From contig JAURVB010001667.1 of NCBI GenBank assembly GCA_033002965.1, positions 124,001 through 188,000 on the forward strand: a stretch of DNA of 64,000 nucleotides. The letters run 5' to 3'. This DNA is from Piper betle (lineage: Eukaryota > Streptophyta > Magnoliopsida > Piperales > Piperaceae). Positions 54,701 through 64,000 of this stretch are shown one piece after another; within the stretch, counting starts at the first letter, position 1, and each line of letters starts with the position of its first letter. The notes under the pieces are model-generated. The model saw nothing but the letters and a program-made list of their open reading frames with translations, did not search any database and was not told the origin of the DNA. The position numbers were made by a program, and so were the translations under genes.

Positions 54701-57700
54701 TTGCTCATAAAATATTTTTTATTCGTTTGCAATGATGTACTTTTTCATTTTAACAAATAGAGTATCTCTGAATTCTGATATAAAGTTAAGCACAAATGTC
54801 CAATGCGGTTATGTGTATGTTTGCTTGTTGCGGTCAGGATTGTTACTTAATAGTTTTACAGATTGTGTCTGAAATTTGAATTATTTTGTAGGAAGCTTTA
54901 AGTCCAAATTATGTATGTTATGTAATTCCTGTAAACTATCTAGTTCTTAGCCTGTTTGTTGTTGTATTCGAATTTTACTGTCCTATTATCATCAGCTTCA
55001 TTTCTTTTAATTTCAACATATAGCTCAGTATAAGGTTCTCATGTAACAGTAGTACTTTAGTTTTCACCTGGGTTCAGGATGATGCACACAATACTATTAC
55101 TCCTATGCCTTCTTTGCAACCTAGTATTGATGAAGAACATGAAGAAGAGACATATCTTAAAAGGGCTGATCATCCTAAATTTATGAAGGCTTATGTGAGA
55201 CGACATAAGCATAAAAAGTTCCCTAAGATAAGCTCGAAGTTGTTTATGTTTTGATTTTTATTTAAGTATTTTGAGTTAGAGGTATTTTGGTCTGTTTATT
55301 CATTATTTATTGCTGACGTTTTAATGGTAGGTTATATTAGCCCTTAGTGCCTTTGTTTAATCAGGGTTATGTGATATTAATGGTCGTTATGTATTATCAT
55401 GATTGATGAATAAAATTTTTTGCCCTACGTTTCTGCTTCTTCCTTTTCTTGTTTTGCTACTTTACGCTTGTTCAAGCTTGAGTATAGAGGACTTATAGGG
55501 TTTTTTGTCGTTGAAGCATATAGTTTAAGTTATTGGATATAATTCACAGGCATCCATCAGTTCAGATGTTTAATCTCGTTTAGATCTGATTATGGATCCA
55601 AGTTTCTACAGATACAGGTTAATTTTGAGCAACTTCTTGAAAATATTATTGTCTTAATGTGTAGCACCAGCAAAGGAAGAATGGAGAATGCCTGTTTATG
55701 CATGTGTGCATGTGTTTTGTTTGGATGCCATCACTAGCACATGTTCCTGTGTAGCATTGTTTTTTCCATACGCTATTCATTTTATGAGGAACACTAAGGG
55801 GATACAGAATTTGATGTATCAACATCTCTTTTGCTAACCTATGTTACCTATGTGTTTACTTCAGCATAAAAACATAGCTCTTTCTTGTTGTATGGTTGAT
55901 GTTATTTGCATTGTTTTTGGATGGAATGGTGGTTTCTGGGCTTGTCTATTGTTATGAAGATGAATGTGAAATAGTGTATTACTGACAAAATCTTATTTGC
56001 TGAAGATTTTAAATGGACTATCATATCTTGTTGTTTGCAGCTGTAAGTGACTACAAGCAATCTCTTCAGTTTCAAAATTTGAATGAAGTAAAGCGAAATA
56101 TACAGTTGGATGTACGTACTATCTTAGTTGTGACAATAATACCTTCATGCTGTTTGACTTTATTTCTCTGATCTTCTTTTTGTGAAATGCCTTCATTTTT
56201 CTTTCAATAATGCAAATTTTCTCATTATTATTATTATTATTTATTTATTTTTTATGAGTTAATGCAGTGTTTATGTATTGCTTTCCTGATCATATCTGTA
56301 GGTTATAAGAGGTGGCAGAAGAAAAGTGGTGTCAATATATGATCTTGTTGTTGGTGACGTAGTTCCACTCAATATCGGAGATCAAGTATGAAATGACTTC
56401 TGTGGTGCCCATTTAGTTTTTGTCTGCTAATACTTTTGTCATCTATTACACTTCACTTCTTGTCCTTGCTGGGTGATGGGAGCATTTTTTTAGGATGTTT
56501 TGTGTAAGCAAATGTGCTTAAGTCATACCCTCTCTTAACGTGATTTTTATTTCATGATGTCTCTTCTCATGTATGAGCAACAGTGTAATTTGGCTAGAAG
56601 CTGAAACAATGTCAACTTTTATCTTCCTTGATCTATGTTCCTCATCCTCATTATTTTCTTCCCAAACAAGATGCATGATATCATAATTTTCATTGTGCAT
56701 TTGAGTGTTTTGAACCATAGTTTGTAAATGAGAGAAAATGCTGCACTCATTGCCCTTTAAAGAAGCGCATAAAAAAGCATCGGTCCCAATATGCTATTGA
56801 ATTTTGAGTTATAATGAGATTTTTCTATAGGTGCCTGCTGATGGGATTGTGATTTCTAGCCAGTCGCTTTCAATTGATGAATCTAGTATGACTGGAGAGA
56901 GTAAGATTGTAAGTTGAATTTGCTCACTTGCCCTTCTATAATGATTTACTTATCATTATCTTTTGCACTCTATTTATTTTGACTTTTGTAATATGAGTAT
57001 GTACCCGCTGGACAACTTTTTTCATATGCAAATGATAAAGCAAAATCTACGGACAATATAATGCAAGCTTCAATGACAGATGTCTTCCTAATACAATCGT
57101 TTGAGGCTAAATTGTGAACTACACTTCTATGAGTTTTTTATCTGACGAGGGATAACGTAGAAGAAACAAAATGAAGGGGAGAATCAATAGATGGAAGAGA
57201 AGAAATACTGTCAAAGGTTGAAACTCAAAGGCGAGTTAACCAGAGCACAAGACTTAATTCAATTCATCAAAACCTGTAATCCTTGATTGATGTTACCTCT
57301 TTTAATAATGTCACTACTTGCCTAATTAAAGAAATAACTTCTTACAAAAGAAACATTCAACATAATAGCACTAACCTTGATATAGAAGAAATCCTAAAGA
57401 CAGGCAATGTTTTGCCTTCTTACTAAATACGATAATGATATGCCTTATTATAAGAGAAAACTTTTTAAAAAATTATCTTTCCTAATATATGCTTCTACAT
57501 CATCTACCCCACTACATGATAGCACACATGTTCAGCAAAAAAATTACAAGATTTACGATCACAAACACCACCAGCAGCAGCATCATTGTCATCGTATGCC
57601 ACTTGTCTGTCATCATTTTTGTACATGTTTAGAGGAATTAGAAAGTTGCTTAGTTTTATCTTTTCATTATTTATTGACATGATTTTTCTTCCAATATAAC

Positions 57701-60700
57701 AAAAGTAATAAGATTGTTGATGAAATCTTGAATGCTAGATCTACAAGGATAAGAAGGCTCCATTTCTCTTGTCTGGATGCAAAGTAGCAGATGGCTTTGG
57801 TACTATGCTGGTAAAGTCTATCATGATGCATTTTTTTTGTAATCTTTGGGATTGTAGATTATGAAGAAATATGATGATGTACATGTCTTCGTGAGCTTGC
57901 ATAATAATATATCAGGCTTCAATGTTCTTATGGTTGTCATGAAGGCATTTCTCCCTTTTTTTTGATAACGTACAATTTTCATTTTAAACTCTCCAAAGGG
58001 GAAACTAGATATGAAGAAAAGAACAAAACAAAAAATACAGGAAGAACAAGTACTCTAAGACGTTTCCCCTTCTATAATGATATTAATTCTTTTTTATCAT
58101 TTCTGATTATTGAAGCAAACATTATACTCGTCCATGTAATTTACATGTAAATGCAAACCGTGTTGTGCTGGGGGATTTAATAAATGTATCTAAACAATAA
58201 AGTGCTTCTCTTTCTTGGATGGGAATCTTAAGAAAAGCAGAAATTGATTACCATTAATTATAATCAGCATTTTCTAACTCAGTGGATCCTAATGCAGTGT
58301 TGTCGTTGGTTTTTTATTTTAAATCCATTATGGGGTGAACCCCTCCAAAATTGAGATTTAATATATCTTTTGAGATAAGAATATGGTTTAGTCGTGGTTG
58401 TTGAATTATCTCCTCCTAGGAATTCTTATGTGTTGAGATATCTAAGGAGAATAATCTTATCTCATTGGCTTTTATAAATAAGTGCTCAATCTCAATAAAA
58501 GTAAGTTGAGAAGAAAAGAACTGACGGTGGAGAGAGAAGGGAAGATAGGCTATGAAAATTGTCCATGGTGACTTAAAGGCTTGTCATATCTATCACACGA
58601 TCCAGGTTCTTCTATTTTAATTCATTTTCTCAATTATTTAATTTCTTCAAGGGCCCATGTCCCCAACACCCTTAGGGTATCTGGTGGAAGAATAAGAAGA
58701 AGAAAAGAAGAAGACTTTCTAACTCGGGGGACTTATTTTTCTTAGTTTTTTAAATCAGTAGGCGTTATCTGTGACCTTTTGGGGCTCTGCCTGGTGTGTT
58801 AATGTGCAAGTTTACAGTGCAAGAGAATAAGAAATGAGATTTGTTTATTCATTGCTATCTATGATAGCAACAGCTCCACTTTATTGTTTCCTACATAAAC
58901 CAGAACTCCTTTTTATCTGAGATTGGTATCCAAACAGAAGAGTCTTAAGTGACAAAATCTAGCTAGATATTATGTATAAAAAATTCAATAACATAATAAT
59001 GTAGTCCAGATATTAAACCATATATTGTGTAGTAAGGGGCTGAATCTGATCAAGGTAAGGCGGTTGGCATAAGGCAAGCAAACAGGAGAAATAGAGTTGG
59101 GAATCTTTCTGCCGATATTGCCGTTAAAGCCAAAAGAGTTTTGTGAAATTTAGTGCAAAAAGTCAATGCTTAGTAAGTGTTGTTGGCAAGAATCCTTTTT
59201 TTGTGTGCATGTATTATCTATCTTGAAGGTAGCTTTTGTAACCATATGTGATGGGTCTCGAAAAAGAACATTGGTAAGCATGGATGAATATCATTGTTCA
59301 GTGAGTTTTCCGTCTCCTAAAATATGTTTCTGTTAAATGAAGTTGGGCGTATATTTTGACAAGTGATCATTTTTTGGTGATGCTGTCTGTTAATTTTGAT
59401 TAGTTTTTGGCTATGCATTTGATTATTAAAAAATGCTATCTCTGACTATGGTAACTAATTTTAGGTGACTGGAGTTGGGATGAATACTGAATGGGGCTTA
59501 ATTATGGCAAGCATTTCTGAAGATAATGGTGAAGAGACTCCCTTGCAGGTTTGCCTTTCTTTTTTTTGTTTTGCTTGAATGCAAATTTTATCTTGATAAC
59601 TGGTACTTTGTGTTATCCATAGGTACGCCTAAATGGAGTTGCGACTTTTATTGGTATAGTTGGTCTTCTTGTTGCTTTATTTGTTCTGGCAGTTCTTTTG
59701 ATTAGGTAACTGGCTTGAGAACTCTGTCTTCATTTTCTCTTCCTATTTATTAGGCTTTCTGCTGAGCATTCCCAATTTCATGTAGATATTTTACTGGGAA
59801 TACCACAAATGCTGAGGGGCATGTTCAATTTCATGCTGGAAAGACTCGTGTTAGTATATTAATAAATGATGTTATAAAAATTATAACAATTGCAGTTACG
59901 ATAGTGGTTGTTGCTGTACCTGAAGGGCTGCCTTTGGCTGTGACATTAACGTAAGTGAATTTTTGGTTGATGTTAATGTAAGTAGCTCTTCTATTTGCTT
60001 GAACCATCATGCTACAATATCTGAAATTTATTGCTTCCAACATTATTGCAGCTTGGCGTACTCCATGCGAAAAATGATGGCGGACAAAGCCCTGGCATGT
60101 TTGGTTTTCAATTGTTAATTTAAATTAACAACTGTTATATGCATGAGTATCATTCTGCTGCATGTCTACTACAGGTGCGACGACTTTCAGCCTGTGAAAC
60201 TATGGGGTCAGCAACCACTATTTGCAGTGATAAGACTGGAACTTTGACTTTGAACAAGGCGAGGACTTGATTAGTTACAATTTTTTGTTTGCCTTTCTCT
60301 CTAAGAAATATAAATGCGTTTATTCAAACTAGATAATTGGGACGCTTGTAGGTTTACAACTATGAAATAAACTTTTAAAAGGAGTTCATTTTGAAATATC
60401 ATGCATCATCATCATCATCATCATCTACACCTTTTAACTAGGATGGGGTCAGCAGCATGGATATTGAGTCCTCAATTGCTGTCATTTAAAAGCAATGACG
60501 CTGAACCATGCACAACAAAGTGACAAAGTTTTATGTAAAATGTCTTATCTTTTTTTTTGACAGTTTTAAAAAACAATTGTCCTGTTGTGACCTCTTTTTA
60601 ATAAAGGATGAATAATGAGATGAAATCTGAAGTTTTATAATTGTATACCTTTTCAATTATTACACATCTCTTAAAAGCTTATCATTGGCTCTTTGTGGTT

Positions 60701-61925
60701 AGAATTTCAACATAAATAGAGTTACAAAATTATAGCATTACATTTAGCTTGAAATAAAGAGAAGTTTCAGACCAAGAGATTAAACTTTTCACTTTACCAT
60801 GTTCTGTAGCAGAAAAGCTATAATATAACCATTTCTGACTAATAGTTGTTGGTGTACCTTTATTAATATCAATTTCATTTTTATTTTTCCAGATGAGTGT
60901 TGTTTGCTCTTATATTGGCGGAAAAGAAGTAGATGTGCGTGCAAACCGATTTGCATCGTCTCCATTGTATGCTTTACTTATCCAAGGCATATCACAAAAT
61001 ACAACGGGCAGTGTCTTCGTGCCTGAGGTATTTTGCTGTCTTATATATACAATTAAATGTTGGCATTTGTTGTTATTATCTGGATCAGGAATATTTCAAT
61101 TTTGGTTATTTATAATCTGTTATGTTTAAGTAACATTTTTTTGGAACTGCCCTTTAGTCTTACAGTTAAGCTTACCATGACTATCCTTTTTATATTTTGT
61201 TGTGGTGCCCTTTAGAATGATGAAACTCCTGAAGTTACAGGATCACCTACTGAAAAAGCCATTCTTAGTTGGGGACTTGAGGTAGTTTCTTCTGCGTAGA
61301 AGTCAAGGTTTTTTGACCTATTTGGTGATTTTGCTCATAGTTGTAGTTGCTGATTTGTTTTGATAGTTAGGTATGCATTTTGACATGGAAAGATCAAAGA
61401 CCCGAGTTCTTCATATTGTTCCTTTCAACTCAGAAAAAAGCGTGGTGGTGTTGCATTAGAAGTGGTCTCTCTTTTTTATGTCAAAGAATTATTGCGCAAT
61501 GATTTCATATTTTTTATTTTTGTTTTTGGTTGTTCTTTTTGTAATAGATTAATATTGTTGCCAGGACAACTGTAGCGTTCATATTCATTGGAAAGGAGCT
61601 GCAGAGATTGTGTTAGCTGCATGTACTAGGTGGCTGAACGTAGATGGGTCAATTGGATCATTGTATCCGGATAAGGTGAAACTTACATTATAGTTTTTGT
61701 TAACTCGGAAATGAGAATTATGCAGGTCACAATATTGAGGGAATATGCATGCAGATCAAAGAGTTTAGAAGTATAATAGACACTATGGCAGCATCTAGTT
61801 TGCGGTGTGTTGCCTTTGCTTATAAACCGGTTGATCTTGAAACTGTTCCGGAAGGGGAAGAGGAACAAGAACGATGGCAGTTGCCAGAGGATGATCTAAT
61901 ATTCTTGGGGATTGTTGGATTAAAG
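51752..61925 (+). CDS. ACA8/10-like: Autoinhibited P2B Ca2+-ATPase, ACA8/9/10 type (5' two-thirds)
   Basis: Calmodulin-regulated Ca2+ pump, probably at the plasma membrane (clade knowledge). Visible exons: 51752-51919, 52674-52790, 52880-52925, 53510-53622, 53706-53836, 54132-54221, 54611-54680, 56041-56111, 56302-56385, 56831-56908, 57739-57810, 59465-59548, 59623-59705, 59786-59950, 60052-60094, 60175-60258, 60893-61027, 61216-61281, 61367-61464, 61565-61675, 61755-61925: about 694 residues; the rest lies beyond 64,000. The N-terminal regulatory/calmodulin region reads [20 protein letters not shown]. Then come the actuator motif [10 protein letters not shown], the transmembrane [10 protein letters not shown] block, the phosphorylation site [11 protein letters not shown], and the nucleotide domain ([13 protein letters not shown]). 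One base is missing at 53,788-53,794 (AAATTTT) and one in the A-run 61,434-61,439 (A6 where the frame needs A7); restoring them makes all phases fit. Introns after 60,094 and 60,258 appear to have GC donors. The multi-exon structure matches ACA8/10 genes. Confidence 0.95.
55078..55254 (+). other. Coding-like exon inside an ACA intron
   Basis: After a good acceptor ('cacctgggttcag') an open frame of 58 codons runs to a TGA, with an acidic then very basic composition ([18 protein letters not shown], then [13 protein letters not shown]). An AATAAA-type signal lies about 150 bases further on (near 55,408). It is not in frame with the preceding ACA exon, since the junction would give an immediate stop. 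It may be the 3' exon of a captured gene fragment or transposon; not recognised. Confidence 0.35.
58298..58672 (+). repeat. Possible solo LTR inside an ACA intron
   Basis: In the 1.65 kb intron between 57,810 and 59,465, a block begins with TGTTG and ends near 'ccccaaca'. It contains a TATA-like 'cttttataaataag' near 58,470 and is followed by 'gggtatctggtgg', reminiscent of a tRNA-Met priming site. This layout (U3-TATA-R-U5) suggests a solo LTR or the 5' end of a deleted element. Target-site duplications were not identified. Confidence 0.4.
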
Positions 61926-62774
61926 GTACGCTAAATGATAATTAACGGTTCCTTGTATTTCAGGCTGAGGCTTATTCCAAACAATGTTCATGGTCAAACA
62001 ATGAAAAAGAACTTTATTAAGTTGGGTGGCTTTTTTGTTTAGCTTATGATACATGCTATAGCTGTGGTTGCCTTCTTGAGTCTTGGAATTGACCATAATC
62101 AGCACGTGTTATCTTCAAGATTTTGCAGCTTTTTTCTCCAAAATAAATCAGCTTGCAATTTCTCTAAATCAAAACAGTTTAAAACCAATTAATACTGGAG
62201 TTGAAACCTTATTGTTAATAGATATTGGCACCAAGACCTTGCCAAAATATCTCTGAGTTCTCTCTAAATCTAGACTTTAGCCATAAACAAATTTTAAATG
62301 ATCATTTATCTTGATATTCATTTAGTTTAGGTAGTTTCTTGATAGTGAAACAGATTTCCAAGGATGGGTTCTTAATTGCCGACTTTTAACTAATCAACTT
62401 TCCTTCAGACTGAGCATATGAAGTTCAACATTTCTTATTTGCTCAAATGAGTAATTCCCTTTATATGCAATTGGCATTTTACATATACCTCTAGTTTAAG
62501 CTATCTCTTTTTTTACTGCTGTGGCTAATCATGTATATAACTCAAGACCTTTGGTTAAAAAACACTATATTTTTTTCTTTATAATATAAGGAAATTTATC
62601 AAGAATAGTTTTTAATATCTCCAACTTATCCCTGACATGTTGGCTATCTAAATGCCCTACATGGTACTTACCAACTTTGCAAATTATACTATATTCATGT
62701 CTTCTTTGCTTAGTTGTGTTGGATTTAAAATTTTTTTTGTGAAAACACACCTTTAATGGTGTTTTCATTGATAG

Positions 62775-62776
<2 letters not shown>

Positions 62777-62836
<60 letters not shown>
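62777..62836. repeat. Long (TA)n tract in the retroelement end
   Basis: About 60 bases of uninterrupted TA, the longest such tract in the window, located in the presumed LTR of the Copia fragment. Confidence 0.9.
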
Positions 62837-62840
<4 letters not shown>

Positions 62841-62899
62841 AGAGGTGGAGACAAATATGGAACAAAAACAGGAACTGAATGATAACTAATATACAAGAG

Positions 62900-63422
62900 A
62901 TAAGAACAAAAATAAAAACACTAAGATACATCCTGAAATTGGTTGTTTATACTGCCCCTCAAGCTCAATGGCAGTTCATGAAGTGTGAACTTGGAACATG
63001 AGTAGAGAAAATGAGGAGCACACATGGACTTGGTGAAGGCATAAGCAACTTGCTCCTCCTCAAATGAGACAAAAGAAATATTCTAATCCTTATTGACCAC
63101 CTTTTCTCAGACCAAGTGATAGTTCGCTTCTATATGCTTTGTACGTGCATGAAGTGCAAGATAAGAACAAAAATAAAAACACTAAGATACATCCTGAAAT
63201 TGGTTGTTTATACGGCCCCTCAAGCTCAATGGCAGTTCATGAAGTGTGAACTTGGAACATGAGTAGAGAAAACGAGGAGCACACATGGACTTGGTGAAGG
63301 CATAAGCAACTTGCTCCTCCTCAAATGAGACAAAAGAAATACATCTAATCCTTATTGACCACCTTTTCTCAGACCAAGTGATAGTTCGCTTCTATATGCT
63401 TTGTACGAGCATGAAGTGCAAG
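62900..63422. repeat. 261-base tandem duplication in the Copia fragment
   Basis: The segment from 'ataagaacaaaaataaaaac' (62,900) to 'catgaagtgcaag' (63,160) is repeated immediately at 63,161-63,422 with only a few base changes (for example 'tactgcccc' against 'tacggcccc', and 'gtacgtgc' against 'gtacgagc'). The unit covers the end of the polyprotein frame and the presumed polypurine tract, so these are present twice. The near-identity indicates a young event. Confidence 0.93.
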
Positions 63423-64000
63423 ATTTGAAGTCAGGTTGATTGCACTGATGTTGTTACAATTAAGTGTAGGTGGCCCTGCCAAGCAAATACCAAGATCCAG
63501 GAGTAGTAAGCAAATCCAAGAAATTTTAGTAGCAGCAAAAGCAAGTGATCGATATTCAAATTCAGTTCTGGATCAAGAGGCAGTTGTTTGCTTCTTAGCA
63601 AATTAAGATAGAAGATTCAGGCCAAAAAACACATACACCAATGGTGGACTGTCGATCATGAGAGTCGCCAGTCCAACCTACATCAGAGTAAGCATTTAAA
63701 TCAAGGAGAGGAGTAGTCTTAAGGCCTTGTGAGATCAATCGAAGATATTGCAGAATTGGCTTGACAATCTGCCAATGGGCAGTATTCAGATTCATGAGCT
63801 GGCACACCCTGTTGACAACAAAAGAAACATCAGTCTGAGTAATTGTAACATTTTGAAGAGCCCCAACAATACTCTGATAGTTAGTCACATCAGCCAAAGG
63901 ATCACCATCATGTAGTGATAAAGCAACCTTGGGAGAAATAGGTGTGTCGGCTGGTTTAGCATCTAGCATAGAAGTCCATTGTGAGAGATCGACCACATAT

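Larger units (their letters stand above)
62715..64000 (-). mobile_element. Copia-type LTR retrotransposon fragment in ACA intron
   Basis: The minus strand encodes the end of a Ty1/copia polyprotein. A frame from 63,996 to 63,595 shows the RT tail (KPADTPISPKVAL, YQSIVGALQNVTITQTDVSF, VNRVCQLMN) and the RNase H start LNAYSDVGWTGDSHDRQST. Further on, frameshifted pieces include EYRSLAF, ALHARTKHIEANYH and FTKSMC, i.e. the RNase H end of the polyprotein. Premature stops and shifts make it non-functional. A purine-rich 'cttgaggggc' (minus strand, near 62,957) could be the polypurine tract, and the LTR would run leftwards to about 62,715, where TGTTGG (plus strand) pairs with a CCAACA end. The 5' part lies beyond the window. 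It is inserted antisense in the ACA intron after exon 21. Confidence 0.85.

Noticed and set aside
55078..55254. Alternative last exon of the ACA gene in frame
   Set aside because: Joining the preceding exon (phase 1) gives an immediate TGA, so it does not extend the ACA protein.

Overview
The window is nuclear DNA of a flowering plant. Genes are split by many GT-AG introns, the space between genes is AT-rich, and degenerate LTR-retrotransposon pieces and long (TA)n tracts are common. The first exon of the KH-domain gene is strongly GC-rich against this background, which would suit a non-grass monocot, but I cannot name the species. I see no prokaryotic, organellar, CRISPR or tRNA features.

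Layout. 2.2-6.4 kb, minus: decayed copy of a DEAD-box RNA helicase of the RH16 type, with in-frame stops and frameshifts. 7.7-11.3 kb, plus: five-KH-domain RNA-binding protein, HEN4-like. 13.3-15.6 kb, plus: purple acid phosphatase/metallophosphatase of the PAP29 type. 15.7-24.4 kb: non-coding. 24.5-27.7 kb, plus: SMAX1-LIKE protein of the SMXL4/5 type. 29.6-31.2 kb, plus: ribosomal L18p/L5e-family protein. 33.0 kb, plus: short cysteine-rich zinc-ribbon-like protein. 35.8-38.4 kb, minus: cytosolic ribosomal protein L7 (uL30) with a classic ribosomal-protein promoter. 38.5-51.3 kb: repeat-rich, gene-poor block with degenerate LTRs and a local tandem duplication. 51.7 kb to the right edge, plus: P-type Ca2+-ATPase of the ACA8/9/10 type, of which 21 exons are visible. 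A Copia-type retrotransposon fragment on the opposite strand lies in the intron after exon 21.

The genes form no pathway or operon; they are ordinary, independent plant genes. The main observations are: (1) the helicase is a genuine pseudogene, with two stop codons that look like CGA-to-TGA changes, one of them in helicase motif VI; (2) the KH, SMXL and ACA genes carry isolated single-base shifts, mostly in or beside homopolymers, and restoring one base makes every exon phase fit, which points to consensus errors rather than dead genes; (3) two consecutive ACA introns appear to use GC donors; (4) there are several layers of retroelement debris. I found no convincing new biological system.
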